Below, one piece after another: positions 24,357-37,329 of a stretch of 64,000 bases of DNA; within the stretch, counting starts at the first letter, position 1, and every line of letters starts with the position of its first letter. The stretch is from Ciborinia camelliae (taxonomy: Eukaryota > Ascomycota > Leotiomycetes > Helotiales > Sclerotiniaceae), in NCBI GenBank assembly GCA_025890175.1, contig JANPYM010000002.1, forward strand, positions 2,618,006 through 2,682,005. Direction: 5' to 3'. The position numbers were made by a program, and so were the translations under genes. The notes beneath the pieces were generated by a model that saw only the letters and a program-made list of their open reading frames with translations, had not been told where the DNA came from and made no database searches.

Positions 24357-27300
24357 ATGCTGTCAAATCCCCTTCATCGTTTCTCCGCATACAATACTAT
24401 GCCCTCGAACAACATGTTGTCGACTGGGCACTTACCATCCAATCACATGCATACTTCAGGCTTGAATAATCTTGCCCACGGCTCACAATATGCCATCTCA
24501 CAACTTCACCATCAACAAGTAGACATTCGTCAGAACTCACAGGCTCATAGGAATTCTACCTCGAAACACCGACAACACCCTTATGCCATGGGAATTTCTG
24601 GAAGCACCGCCACATCTGCCAGAGGAACCGGGAATTCCGGACCAATTCGAAGAAGAATTAGCAGAGCTTGCGATCAATGCAACCAACTCAGGACTAAATG
24701 TGACGGTCAAAGTCCATGCGCTCATTGTGTCGGTAAGTATTTTCATTGAGACTCAACGGATAAAGCTCATGGAGATATAGAATTTGGACTAGGATGCGAG
24801 TATATCCGTGAACGAAAGAAGCGAGGAAAGGCTTCACGAAAAGACCTCGCACAAGCTGCTGCTGCCGCTGCCGCCAATGGACAAAAATCACCTACGGGAC
24901 AATCATCCGAAGAGAGATCGCCAGTGGAGCCCCGCAATGAGCCATCTTCCGCCACCCCGTTAACAAACGACAATGTCGAATTCCCACGACATGCACCATC
25001 TAGGTCTTTGAGTCTCAACACAGCCGGGATTGAAAAACCTTCAGCTCGAGAATTGATGAAAGGAAGAATTCGTGCCGGTAGTCTCGAAAGCCTCACAGAA
25101 GTGCCATCTCAAGCTCACCAGCCTCACGTTAGCCGCGCAGAAGTAGATCAAATCGGAAGCCCTGGGTCCCTTAATTTACACGGTTATTCAAGCATGCATA
25201 GTTACCGCTCTACCTTAAATCCCCACATGATGAACGGCAGTGGCAGTCATGCAAACTTTAACACCTCGCAGACCGGTTATTCAGATTTACCCTATGCTAT
25301 ACAGGGACAAAGCCCGCCTAATTTTTCGGGTAATACCCCAGGTCAGTTTCGTTTAGCCGAAAGCCCTTTGCCCGGTTTTCCTATGGGCTCTGATGCCCCT
25401 TCACCCGGTGGGTGGATGTCATTACCCTCTCCTTCAAACCAGTACCAACACGTGACACACCAGAACTTCAATGCACCCCTACGATATCCCGTACTACAGC
25501 CCTTGGTACCACACCTTGGCAGTATCATCCCAATACCTTCAGCTTGTGATTTACTCGAATTATATTTCGCAAGCTCGTCATCAGCTTTGATGCACCCTAC
25601 CTCTCCTTATATTCTCGGATACGTCTTTCGCAAACACTCGATACTTCACCCTACGAAACCTAGGCAATGCACGCCTGCCTTACTTGCTAGCATACTATGG
25701 GTTGTGGCACAAACTAGTGACGCAGCTTTCTTAACAGCCAGTCCATCATCTCGTGGACGAATTTGTCAAAAATTACTCGAACTTACTGTTGGTCTTCTTA
25801 AACCTCTTATTCATGGAACGGCGGGAGGCAGTGATAACGCCTCCAATTTTTCTAATACTGTCATTAATGGTGTGGCGTTGGGTGGTCTTGGTGTAGCAAT
25901 GCCAGGTTCGGTATCTACAGATGCATTGAATGAGACAGGTGCCTTTGGTGCAGCTGGGACTCTTGACGACGTTATAACATACATTCATCTCGCTACTGTT
26001 GTGTCAGCTAGCGAGTACAAAGGAGCGAGCCTACGATGGTGGAACGCAGCATGGTCATTAGCTCGCGAACTCAAATTAGGGAGGGAATTACCACAAACTA
26101 CAGCACCAGTAACTTCAGAACAGCCCAACGAGGGAGCCAATGATGTTGATGCTGACGGAGAAGATGACGACGAACTACCCCGAACTCCGGGACCAATAAC
26201 GGAGGAAGAGAGAGAAGAGAGGAGAAGGATATGGTGGCTTTGTTATACAGTGGACAGGCACCTCGCACTATGTTATAACAGACCACTCTTTCTGTTAGAC
26301 ATAGAATGCGACGGTCTTCTCCAGCCAATGGATGACGCATTGTGGCAGGCTGGAGAATTCTATACTGGTGATTCAAGCATTCATATTACTTCCCCATCTG
26401 GCACTCAACGGATACGAAGGCGCGGTCCTAACTTTGAGTGCACTGGACATAGTATATTCGGATACTTCCTACCCCTCATGACGATCCTCGGCGAGATCGT
26501 AGATCTCTACCACGCCAAAAATCATCCTCGATTCGGCATTGGCTTTCGTTCTGCTCGCGAGTGGGACGATCATGCTAATGAAATCGCAAAACAACTCGAT
26601 GCCTATGGTAAAAGTCTCCGGGACTTTGAATCCGAACAAATTCCTCCGTTGCCCGATGATCAAACTGATCAAAAAGATCAAAATATCGAAGGTAATGCTC
26701 AATCTTCAACAACTAACAAACCTCTCGAACACAAAGATATCGGTACCCCCTCCGTTCATTCAGTTCATTCAGTTCACACCGCATCCTCAAGTCACGTCTC
26801 CGAAGCCAACATTCAAACGCGGATAGTGGTAGCTTATGGCACACATGTTATGCATGTCCTTCACATCTTATTAACCGGAAAATGGGATCCGATTTCCCTA
26901 CTTGATGATAACGATCTCTGGATCTCGTCGCAAAGCTTTATCAATGCGACGGGCCATGCTGTCAGCGCGGCAGAAGCGATCAATAATATATTGGAGTATG
27001 ATCCCGGGTTGGAGTTTATGCCTTTTTTCTTTGGTGTGTATTTACTGCAGGGCAGTTTTCTGCTCCTGCTTATTGCAGATAAACTTCATGTATGTGCATT
27101 CTTCTTGTCTATCTTACCTTACTTAGTATACGTATAGTCCCTGTTCGTGGTTCGAGAAATAAAGGCTAATGAGAGAATAGGTGGAAGCATCGCCCAGCGT
27201 AGTAAAAGCCTGCGAAACCATTGTTCGAGCCCACGAAGCCTGTGTCGCGACGCTGAATACTGAATATCAGGTTAGTTCTGCACCTTCCCTCTCCAATTTC

Positions 27301-27555
27301 CACCTCCCCCTTCCCTCGTTCCTCAAATTCCTATCCCCATCCCCATCCCCCTATCCACACACGCCCACACAAAAAAACAAAAAAAACTAACAACCTCCCC
27401 CTCACCCCCAGCGCAACTTCCGCAAAGTAATGCGATCAGCCCTCGCACAGGTACGCGGGCGCATCCCCGAAGACTTCAACGAACAACAATTAAAACGACG
27501 CGAAGTGCTTTCGCTCTATCGATGGACGGGTGATGGGACCGGGTTGGCTTTATGA
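24357..27555 (+). CDS. xlnR: Xylanolytic/cellulolytic transcriptional activator XlnR/Xyr1 family (Zn2Cys6)
   Basis: Activator of xylanase, cellulase and D-xylose catabolism genes. Four exons: 24357-24732, 24781-27089, 27181-27270, 27412-27555; 972 residues. Introns are 48, 91 and 141 bp, all GT..AG and frame-consistent. The N-terminus MLSNPLHRF is the hallmark of the family. The Zn2Cys6 binuclear cluster has Cys 105, 108, 115, 121, 124 and 131 (C-x2-C-x6-C-x5-C-x2-C-x6-C). Its second and third exon-junction residues are restored by intron 1. A basic linker with [15 protein letters not shown] and a poly-Ala stretch follows. The fungal-specific TF domain begins near [10 protein letters not shown] and includes [36 protein letters not shown] and [22 protein letters not shown]. 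The C-terminus ends [12 protein letters not shown] after conserved short exons 3 and 4. Between these lies a variable His/Ser-rich region (VHSVHSVHT). The start is set by the MLSNPLHRF motif. The gene is probably carbon-catabolite regulated, as known for the family. Confidence 0.96.
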
Positions 27556-27754
27556 ATGTTTTTTTCTTTCTTTTCATTTCCTTTTCATGGTGGTTGTTAT
27601 TTTGGCTTTTGGTTTGGGATCAACGAATGAATGAATGATATGGATGATATGGATGGGATGGGATGGGTTTTGGTGGGTATTATGGTATATTAGGCATGTT
27701 GTGACTTTGGGGTTGGGGTTGGAATTGGATAGGGAAAGGAAGGATAGGGATCGG

Positions 27755-27800
27755 AAATGGAATCGGAATCGGAATCGGAAATGGAAATGGAAAAGGAAAG
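27755..27800 (+). repeat. GGAATC/GGAAAT hexamer repeat
   Basis: Purine-rich tandem hexamers (ggaatcggaatcggaatc then ggaaat units) in the xlnR 3' flank. Likely a polymorphic microsatellite. Confidence 0.75.
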
Positions 27801-28248
27801 GAAGGTTCGAATCTGAATCTGGATGGGAAGGAAAACCTTTTCAATTTTTCAATCGTGGAGTGCATGTGAGGATTTATTTGTATATACGTACATATACATA
27901 CGTACCTAGTTTCTTTCCTTTCTTCCTTTTCTTTTCTCTTCTCTTCTCTTCTCTTCTTTCCTACAATGGAATGGATCTCCTTTGATTATTTTTATTGGGT
28001 TCTTAGCACGCATTACGTTACCTATGAGGATTGATTTGAAGCATTCATAACCTACCTACCTAGTATGTATTTATTGTATATGGGCAATATGGATCGGCCC
28101 ATATATATTTTCTATTTGAAATATACTCGAGAGCATATGTTATTGTTGTGTATAAATTCTCAATTATGAATGACTCTCATAAGCCTCGTACCAAGTTATT
28201 CATTCAATGTCATTTAATATCACAAAGAAATAGGTATTGAGAAACATT

Positions 28249-28276
28249 TCATGCTATTCATGCTATTCATGCTATC
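28249..28276 (+). repeat. Three tandem copies of a 10-bp unit
   Basis: The unit tcatgctatt is repeated about three times directly in the SulP 3' flank. No other signal. Confidence 0.7.
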
Positions 28277-28552
28277 CACAGTTAACCATCCATCCCGCGC
28301 TGTATATATAAATCTTCATCTCGTCGTTGAATGCATCCATCAATTCATCACCAGACGCCAAGCAATGCTCGCTCATTCGCTCATCAATCATATCCAACCC
28401 GATTAATCCACAAACAAACATCAAGCAAGAAAGAAAGAAATCTCTAACCCAGCACGTAGGTAAGTGACTTATAAGCCCGCTCTGTGCGTCACACCACATG
28501 CAAATATACACACCTTAAAGTAGATACATTCACCCACCCCCATCATCACCTC

Positions 28553-31182
28553 TTAATTAGTATACCCAGCATCCGGATCAACTTCCATTTCCGTCAATCT
28601 TAACGCCTCATCTACATTCTTTACAAAATGTTCTCTTCCACCACAAGTTTCCAAAATGCCACTTCTTTCCAACAATTTCCAAATTGGAGTTCCTTCCTGT
28701 GGACCACGTGAAAAGAAGACTCTGACACCTCTTTTTGTATATCCTCTTACGATTTCCTCAAGAACCTGTGTGCCTGAACCATCGAGTCCCGTAACGCCGT
28801 GGATATCGAAAATGATATTTTTGTTGTGTTCAGGAGAACGGACGCGGGGCAGTGCAGGATGGGCATTTGTCGTGCCGTATAATTCTAATCTCCTCAGACG
28901 GTTTTTTAGGTCGCCTGTGTTGGCAAACGTGAGAGGTTCGGGAATTTTGACAATGAGACAGCCCTCGATGAATTCCAATTTCTCCGGGTTGTCCTCCGCA
29001 TTTTCAAAACGATTAGTCCCCGGGATCCGACCCAAAATTTGTATACGAGGACGAGTAGAGTGTTTAATGACAGAGAGAAGAGAGAGACCAACTCCAATGG
29101 CGATACCGAGAGTGAGTGAGTAGAAAATTGTGGAGGCGAAGATAATGATCATAAGGCCTAGTTCAGTATGTCCACGAATTCGAATAAAGAATGCTATGTC
29201 GTGAGGTGCTTCTTCAATCAAAGAATAGGCTACTACCGTAATCATCGAGGAGAGAACCGCTTTCTAGGAGGTTGTTAGTATAGTAAAATTCCTCGGAAAT
29301 TCAATACATGCGTACCGGAAGATAATAGAAGGCGGGTAAGAGAAACATGATGCAGATAATAGTTAACATGCTCAAAAAAATGCTACTCATAGGAGTTTTT
29401 CCACCAGTGCTAGCATTAACTTTACTTCGCCCGTAGCCGCCAAAAGCCGGCACTGCTTGAAAGCAACCACCAATCAGATTTGCAACTCCGAGAGCAACCA
29501 ATTCTCGATTCGGACTCAGTTGTATGCCTTGAATCATATCTTTGCCCTCTGCTCCACCAAGACTTTTCGCCGCCACAGATGACTCAAAGAAACCAAGGAG
29601 CGCAATCAAGAATGATGTCCCCATAGCTTCTCGGACGTGCTTCATATGAGAAATTTGGAATGGCCATCTGAAAGTAAATGGAGCACCGCCGGTCGATTTC
29701 ACTTCCCCGAGAATCTCTAAGCCAAGGCTTTCCCAATTGAATCGCCATGCTAGAATGGCCGAAATGACCACAACTAGAAATCTATCGGGTATATATGCAA
29801 CACTTGGATATCGAGGTTGAAGGCGCTTTTTCATCTCTCTGGAGAAGGGTTAGTTGTAAGCTAAAGTTGGACAGTTTTTAGACATACCTGAAGATCATGA
29901 TTATAATGAAACTCACACCGGCCACAATACAGGTGAGCTTATGCGCTTCACCAGCATTGCGAAACAAGAATACTAACTTGTCAACACTGCTACCATGAGC
30001 GACACCCATTTCATCTGCCAATCCTGCCAATCCCATCTCCGGTATGAATTGATCAACCATAATGACAAACCCAACTGCAGAAATGAATCCTCGTAGAAAT
30101 GGTCTGCTGAGAACACTATCCAGAAATCCCAGACGAGTTAAACCGGCAATAAAAATAACTGCCCCTGCCATGCCAGTAACAACACCAGCCACTCTCGCGT
30201 GCATCAAATCATCTTCCTCCCCTCCATGCCCTTTCTCCACACTAGATTTCACCACTGTACCAACTAACAGACTTCCTGCAGCCTCGGGCCCAACGACCAT
30301 TTGAGGACAGCTTCCAAGTATAGCATATATTAGTGGATTAAAAACAAAGGAGTAAAGACCGTTAATCGGAGGGACGTGTGCGAGATTGGATGCATAAGAA
30401 AGGGCCATAGGTAGGTAGAAAGAAGCCATCGTGATAGCAGCTACTATGTCGCCCTGAAGATGCACCCATCTGTATTGTCGGATCCAGGTAAAAAATGGTA
30501 TGTAATAATTGATGTACCTGTTACGCAACAAGATATTAGCAAAACCCCAGAAGTAAACTCATCAATTTGGGAGTAGAACGTACATTGCAGTAGTGTTGGT
30601 AATTCCATGTTGCTCTGCGAGCCAACTCGTCGTGCTCATCCTCTTCGGCTTCGCCATCGATCCCTTCCTTACCCCCAAGCCATTGAGTAACCCTCCAATC
30701 ACTCCATCACTACCACCTCCTCCGCTGCCATTTGGAGACGCTGGCGCAGAACCTCCAAAGCTCATTACACTTTCCGCACGACTCTCCAACCTCGGACTGA
30801 ACGTCCCATGATTACAGGGTCCAGGATGTACAGCATTGCCAATCACTTCGAGGGGCTTCCTAAGTAGGGCAGTCGTCTCATCGGTAACCTTTCTCGCAAA
30901 CTCAATATGTTCATCTTCTGTACTTGCAGAGGTATCGGGGTGAGTAGGGTGTGCATGCGGTGAAGATTGCCCATTGTAAATCCTCGAGTTCTCATCGTGC
31001 CTATCGTCTGTACCGTCCCCTTCAGAATGTCTCGTCGTCTCGGGACTCGTAGCGAGGGTATAAGATTCCCTCAGTCCGCTGGGATGTGTCGGTGTGAACT
31101 GAGAAGTAGATTGACTTCTTAGAGGTGGAGTTCTGGAGCTCGCGCGTAAAGGTGGAGAACCCGGTACTCGTGAGGAAGTCAT
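28553..31182 (-). CDS. SulP-family anion transporter with STAS domain
   Basis: Membrane transporter of the sulfate permease/SLC26 family. Four exons on the minus strand: 31182-30584, 30517-29888, 29838-29316, 29263-28553; 820 residues. Introns of 66, 49 and 52 bp are GT..AG and keep frame. The N-terminal ~200 residues are Ser/Pro/Thr-rich and cytosolic, with no signal peptide. The transport domain starts around WIRQYRWVHLQGDIVAAITM and contains the family block SYASNLAHVPPINGLY and GSCPQMVVGPEAAGSLLVG, followed by further hydrophobic segments. The STAS domain covers about residues 650-810, with LIVKIPEPLTFANTGDLKNR and the DIHGVTGLDGSGTQVLEE core. The arrangement resembles yeast YPR003C-type SulP members more than the high-affinity plasma-membrane sulfate permeases Sul1/Sul2. 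Substrate and membrane location cannot be read from the sequence. Confidence 0.93.
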
Positions 31183-31493
31183 GGTTATATTGGGGCGTAA
31201 AAAAATTTGCCCTGAAGATTACTTTTGCTTTACATCAATTTTGAATAAATGAAGTAATGTTTTGATATTTATTTCTGGGGTTTTTCTGGGGAGAGAGGGC
31301 AGAGGGAGGGAGTTCGAGATACTTATGTGGGGCCCTTGGGATAAATGAACCAGTTAGAGAGGCAATATTCATAATTTATGGACTCTTCTTATCTAATATA
31401 GGTAGAGATACTATCGAGTCGCCGATTTTATACCGACGAGATTTTCTTCTAGAATCCGAAATCCGTCCGTATTATAAATACATGAGGTGCCTA

Positions 31494-31513
31494 GGTACCT
31501 AGGTAGGTAGGTA
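31494..31513. repeat. Palindromic TACCTAGGTA / GGTA cluster
   Basis: ggtacctaggtaggtaggta: a palindromic decamer followed by GGTA tandem units. Related copies occur near 19672, 28056, 39691, 53526, 62180 and 63838, all outside supported coding sequence. Confidence 0.7.
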
Positions 31514-31523
31514 AGAGTTACAC

Positions 31524-31555
31524 AAATATTATATAAATATTATATAAATATTATT
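31524..31555 (+). repeat. Three tandem copies of an 11-bp AT unit
   Basis: aaatattatat occurs twice exactly (31524-31534, 31535-31545), followed by a third copy shortened to 10 bp (31546-31555). It is a short minisatellite upstream of the SulP gene. Confidence 0.85.
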
Positions 31556-34182
31556 AGACCATCAGTAATAGGAAATTTCAGAATGAATGAGCTATACCGA
31601 GGTGTGTAAGACCTGCAAGTAAGGTTCTACAAGCCGTTGACTTCGAAAGACGCCATTATGTGGCTGACTATCAGCGCCACAAGTCTCTTCAGTTCAGTAC
31701 CGGCATTATTGTAGTTAGATGTCTGCCAGTGAGGCTGACGTACTAGGTAGACCCCGGGTTCCATTCCATAGGCATTTTTACATATTGAATTTGTATGAAT
31801 ATGGATTTCTACATCTCTACATCCTCATCCCCATCTTATCTCAACCATATCACATTTGAGGCAATTTCTCTCATCTTTATATACCTCATCGTTTCCCTCT
31901 TATTCCGGACTTCGTATTCGTTGCAGAACATTATTGCATTTCCCTCATCTGCACTATGCCCGAACCAGTGCACCTGCCTCTATTGTGGCATCTCGGGGAG
32001 CATTGGTGCGAATGAACACATCATGTGGGGTATCATTAAGTGTATTGTAGCTCTCCAAATCAGACAACATGCAGAAGGATATTTCTAGTATTTGGGCGAT
32101 AGTTCGCAGGCTTTATTTTGGGAAAGTTATACCCAAGATCAGAATTCTTGCCCAGCATTCATAAATGATGTAGATGAAGAAATCTTCATGCCACTTATTG
32201 GAATATCTGGTTCAAATATCGCCAAAATATATATAAATGTTATTATCCACCAAAAGGCAGAAACCGCTTTCCTACTGAAATTCATATACCAGCTCGAAGC
32301 TGCTCCAAATTGGAATACTTATTCGTGAGACATGGCAAAGACCTCATTGCTTCAATGTTTATTGCCCTAAGTAAACCCTAAATTATACTTCAGTTATGAA
32401 GAATTACACAATGACGCATTATGACAGAACACTACATCATGTTACAGCGTTGTATAAATAATTTGAAATTTGAAAGAGATTGGCGTAGGGCTGTGGATGG
32501 GGTTTCTTTCTAGGAAAATCCCAAAAAGGGATGTATCTGTAAGGACCTTAAAATTCCGAAAGTGGGCGCTTGGGCTAGCAGAGATGAGCTTCAGGATAGT
32601 AAACGATGGGAACCTAAGCCTCGGGCGGAGATATCTCAAGGGGCGTTTGTCCAAGGCTGTAATGACCCATTTTCCGGAAAGTCGATATGACCAAGGTAGG
32701 CAGATACTCTCAGTGGATGCGAATGGGCTAAGATGAGCACCAGGTTATTCAACAGTCTATGGCAACGATAAAGAAATGAAGATATAGCTATCCTCCAAAA
32801 TGCTTTATAATAATGATACTTCTCTATTATAAAGTCAAGAAAAAGTAAAAAGTTTGTCATTTACTGCAAGACCATGATGATAACACACACGCTTGACATC
32901 CTCTTGCCTCTCGGACTTCAGAGTGTTTGTCATGATGATAGCTTGATATAATGGATTTCGATTAAGACTTGTATACGGATGGACGCCATGTGTGTTTCGC
33001 GCCAATATTTCATATGAAGGTGGGAATTGTAGAGTGAGGGTTTACACCTGTGGGGATTGGAATACTTACACTTACATTTGCATTTCTATCTAGTTCTTAA
33101 AGGCCTTGGAGTGGAAAGGGGGTATAGTAAAAGCCGTTGTTGGAATAAGGGAGAAGTGCTCAGGAAATGAAGGGAAAAGGAAGGAGAAGTTTACTTGGAT
33201 GTTTTGATTGCATATACTAGAAGAGAGTCAATGTGGATGGGAGTTATGTACCAGAGATCAAAAATATCGATATTTATAATGGACGAATTATAATTAATGA
33301 AGAACAATGAATAAATGCATCTCCTTTCCTCATCCCATCCTGGGTATTTAAATGGATCCATCCCATTATATTCCGTTCCACTAAAGCGAATGTAGTATTC
33401 TCTTCCGTCTGAATCCATCTTCATCCCAACCCGGGGCCATATCTGATCATATTCACTACCATGCCACCCATCTCGCTTCTGTTCCGCTACAATTCACTCA
33501 TACACTCAACCCACAAGGTCGAGTTGATAAACCCTTTTATATAAAGCTTTCTAAATCCGCATGCCCAATCATCTTCCAATTACTCGAGATATTCATATCG
33601 GTATAAGAAAGGAATAAGGAATGCCTTTTCTCCATATCCAATTCTTAAACTGGGGTTTGAATAGTGTTGTGAAAGCCGACTAGTGCTCCAGGTATGCAAC
33701 AAAATTAGGAGGAGCTACTTCATATGGTAGGAAGCCATGCCAGGTCTTTCTCTTGTATGAAGATGTCATAATTAGATGAAATGTTTCGAGATGAGCTATG
33801 CAAATGATAGGTCCTATTGAAAATTAGGTAAGTGATTAATATCTTTCTTTCTTCCTTCCATGTTCAACAAAACAGGTGGTGTAACTTGACCTTTGAAAAA
33901 TTGTTTGAGAACGGGAAAGTTGATGATACAGATGTGGATGTGGGTGTGGATATGGTCATCTTCGATATCGGAGTTGGAGTTGGCGATGGAGGATTGGCAT
34001 GATATGATATTGGAAAATAAAGAAGAGAGAAATTTACCAAGCGTCGGAAAAATACTGTCATTTCAGTCCACTGGGAATAAGTCATCAAAAAAGAGATCTC
34101 GGGGGTAGTTAGTATTATGGATATGTTCAACTAGAACATAAATACATTTCTTCGATATTTAATCGATATTTCTCTTGTGCAT

Positions 34183-35066
34183 TTAAATCTTACTGGGCAC
34201 CCACAGAGGCTTCTTCTTACTCGCAAATGCTTCTAGTCCGATCTTAATATTTTCCCCTTCAGAAAGTTGCTGATCATACCTCTGCGCAACAATCTGTGTA
34301 GCTCTCTCAACACTGCCCGTCTCCCAAGCCTCTCTCAATCCCGCTCTCGACACAATAACGGCATCTGGGCTCAGAGCTGCAATCTTCTCTGCCAGCTCCA
34401 TACTTTCCTTTAATACCGTCTCCGATGATTGTGCAACTCTGTTGATTAAGTTGTATGAGAGTGCTTCTTTGGCAGTAAGTTTTCGATTAGTCAACGCTAT
34501 TTCGGTAGCTATTTGAAGTCCACAATTGCGCACTATGCGCGGAAGACCACCAGCCGCAGCGTAGAGACCTACAGCTGCTTCAGGCAGCCCAAATGTTGCC
34601 AGAGGAGATGCAACAACCAAGTCACTAAGATCTTTTTAGCTTGTATGCCTCTTTAAATGAAGATGAAGTAGTTGTACCAATTCAAACATATCTCAAAACC
34701 CCCACCAAGCGCAAACCCATTAACCGCCGCAATAATCGGCTTTTTACCTATTCTCCTACTAATACCACAGAATCCGCTCGGTGGATGTCTCCGAGTTGGC
34801 ATGGGGGGAGGGTCGATTTTGAATTTAGCTTGCTCGATAAGATCTTGGCCTGCGCAAAATGCCTTTTCTCCTGCTCCTGTAATGATGGCAACGCGTAAAT
34901 CGGGTGAGCTATCAAACCAGTTGAGAATGGCATCGGCTTCCCAATGGGCAAAGCTGGGAATGGAGTTCATGGCTTGGGGGCGATTGATTGTGATGAGCAG
35001 GATTTGAGGAGTTGGGTAAGTGAGGAGAAACGAGGTGGTTTCAGGGGGTTCAGAAGAGGCTGTCAT
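34183..35066 (-). CDS. Enoyl-CoA hydratase/isomerase (crotonase superfamily)
   Basis: Two exons: 35066-34678 and 34624-34183; 276 residues. The 53-bp intron (34677-34625) rebuilds the core EICLNCDLVVASPLATFGLPE. Crotonase hallmarks: TINRPQAMNSI at the N-terminus, GEKAFCAGQDL as first oxyanion-hole block, and AAVNGFALGGGFEICL as second oxyanion-hole block. AVGLYAAAGGLPRIV carries the region where hydratases have their second catalytic Glu. Here the first Glu is retained as FGLPEAAVGL. No mitochondrial presequence is obvious and the C-terminus PSKI is not a clean PTS1 (SKL-like) signal, so location is open. Likely acts in fatty-acid or branched-chain acyl-CoA breakdown. The exact substrate is unknown because the superfamily is diverse. 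Confidence 0.93.
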
Positions 35067-35698
35067 GGTTGGTTATTGGTGGGGGTTGTGGATGAGATGG
35101 TAGATTTTGGTGAACCCTTTTTATTCGAGATCAATGTGGAGATGGTGGAGATGGAGTTAGGGCGTAAAGTATGGGGAATGGTGGAGCTCACCCCGCAATT
35201 GAAGGCTACATCCGAGCCGAGGCTTACCTAGTCTGCGGGCACGCACGTGTCTAGTTAAGGCTACATCATGTGATTTATTCTTGAATATTGAGGGCAAGCT
35301 GTCGCACGCACATTTTTTAGAGCCTTTCGAAAAAGGCACGTTTTCAAAGCATATAATAATATCAATTAATTACTTGAATTACTTGGGAAAAGGGGAGCGT
35401 ACACATACCTCCAGTATCAAAGAAAGCTTCTTCCGATCCAGAACAAATATTTTTCCGATCCGAAGTTACATGACACATCAAAATTGATTCTCTGGTGAAA
35501 TCATAGAAAGACACACACACATCGATTTGTGACGCAGGACAATTTTCATCGCCAAGGCTCTAAAACACATTTGCTGGAAGGAAGAAAGCATGGCAAAGCA
35601 TTGTTTGACCCTTATTTCAAGATATGTTCACCAATTACCTACTTACCCTTATTTTTTGTCCATCGGTATGATGTGATATCAAATTGGAGCAAAAGAAT

Positions 35699-35786
35699 GT
35701 CCGCTCACCAAGGATTCTCATGAACCTCGGGGGTTCACCGGGAGAAAACTTGAGCAAAAGAAAAGCTCACCGGGAACTGATCTGCT
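35699..35786. repeat. GCTCACCGG-rich short inverted-repeat patch
   Basis: Contains the hairpin-capable gaacctcgggggttc (35731-35745 approx.), ttcaccggga just after, and aaaagctcaccggg. The last 14-mer occurs identically at 49025-49038 in the inverted-repeat element. It may be a fragment of the same kind of small element. Confidence 0.4.
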
Positions 35787-36183
35787 GTAACCGGACACCG
35801 GACAATCTGATGAACCGCCATGAATACAAAATTATCCAACAATTCCTTTTCTTTTCCATCTCCGACGACCTACGTAATTTAAAAGCCATAATCACCGACG
35901 GCCATACACCTGAGGATTTTAAGAGGTTGTAGCTGATTTCACATCTATGTTCTCATGACTCAGCTCACCACCAATCCCGCCCACAGAAGAATGCCTCCAC
36001 CTACCGTGGTATCGCCGTATTCAGCAGTAGTAAGCAGCCAAAACCTATGAGTGTGGGGAAATGGGATTTTACCATACTATCGGCCCTGAGCAATTGTTAT
36101 TGCGTTGACCAGCATACTGGATCTTTGTCGCCGAATCCTCCAACGTACGGAGCATTCAGGACAATCAGAGTTCTATCGCTTTG

Positions 36184-36227
36184 AAATACAAGCCCACATT
36201 TAGCAAAATACAAGCCCACATTTAGCA
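36184..36227 (+). repeat. Perfect 22-bp tandem duplication
   Basis: The unit aaatacaagcccacatttag+ca occurs at 36184-36205 and again directly at 36206-36227 without mismatch. This indicates a recent slippage or end-joining event. Confidence 0.9.
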
Positions 36228-37329
36228 ATCGGCCAAAATACAGGTATCCTGGAGATCTGAGACAAATATTAAGATATTAGGAGATCGCTACACACGCCAA
36301 ACCCTTCTCCTCCGCAGCTGAACGGCAGGGCGTCGCCAAGTCCATATCTCAAACCAGTGGAGTCCAGCCTTGCGTGAGGTTTTCCAAGACTTTCAAGTGT
36401 TAGGTTTCACGCCAATATGGTAGATGTTTTGAAGAGCCCCTCTGCCCATGGCCAGGAATATCTTAGATAACTACAGCGATGATTTATCGCGACGCGCCGA
36501 AGTCTGTGAACACGACTTCCATGTTCCGAACATTTTTCTCCTCGGCTTGTGCTCGGATGAGAATTTCAGTTTTTGGGAGAAGATCAGAATCGTACCAATC
36601 TTTGATTGTTGCTAGAGGGTGGGCGATTTCGTTTCAAATCATGGAAAGTTACTTTACCCCTTCTGTGTTATCAAGTTCCAAGTTCCACAATAAGATTTTG
36701 AGCAACATCAACACATTAAGTTACTCATCAGAGCTTATGCAAAACTTTATGGAATCTGTGCAGATGCTCAGCTTTTCAATATGTTGACTGTTGAAGTTCG
36801 ATTTTCATGCTTAAGTAGAACACCCCCCGGAATGCAACAGAGGCTGTCATTAGGTATCCAGTTTCTATCAAGTAGAGCTATTTCTCCTATGTATAGTTTC
36901 TAATTCCTTAATTCTCAACTACTAGTGCTGACAAGATGAATTCCTTTCTTTGTCTTCTACTTTTTCACAATTACGTTGCTGCAACAATTATAGCGAAGCA
37001 TAGATCCTCTTGATCTCAATATTTTGCATGAACTTGTTCGGGACTTCCCCTATGACTGCGGCTATTTTCCACACAAAGCCACAAAGGAACCATGAGCCGA
37101 CTACATTCTGCCTGTTTTGGTAACCCCGCTTCAGCATGCACTGCTGTCCCAAAGTTTGCGCTCGTTGAAATCTTAAGCGAAACCATTCAAACATTGCAAT
37201 TGGGCCCCTTTAGCATTGGAAGGGGCGACTTTTCCTTGTCGGAGCTGCGTTTCCTCGAGATATGGGTATATGCCCAGAAGTAGTGAGTTATGGTCCTAGG
37301 GAACATTGAATGTTGATGAGATTGGCCCT

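Larger units (their letters stand above)
27556..28552. other. Convergent 3' region with simple repeats
   Basis: 1.0 kb between the 3' ends of xlnR and the SulP transporter. Low complexity: ggatgg/atggat runs near 27640, ggaatc/ggaaat repeats near 27755-27795, a CTTCT pyrimidine run near 27930-27960, and three copies of a cttatt/atgctattc-type unit near 28249-28276. No gene supported. Confidence 0.55.
31183..34182. other. 3-kb intergenic region, no gene supported
   Basis: Spans the SulP promoter side and the 3' side of the enoyl-CoA hydratase. Frames at 31795-32088 and 32092-32328 were examined and show no family or splice logic. Contains the 11-bp AT repeat at 31524-31555 and a TACCTAGGTA cluster at 31494-31513. 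Confidence 0.45.
35067..37329. other. 2.3-kb intergenic region, no intact gene
   Basis: No supported gene. It carries a GCTCACCGG-motif cluster near 35700-35785 and a perfect 22-bp tandem duplication at 36184-36227. The frame at 36479-36787 is unrecognised. Sequence from roughly 36.5 kb on may include decayed upstream parts of the carboxypeptidase relic, but I could not align any of it. Confidence 0.45.

Noticed and set aside
27800..27815. ggttcgaatct resembling a tRNA B box
   Set aside because: No matching A box or cloverleaf within 80 bp; it lies in a simple-sequence repeat.
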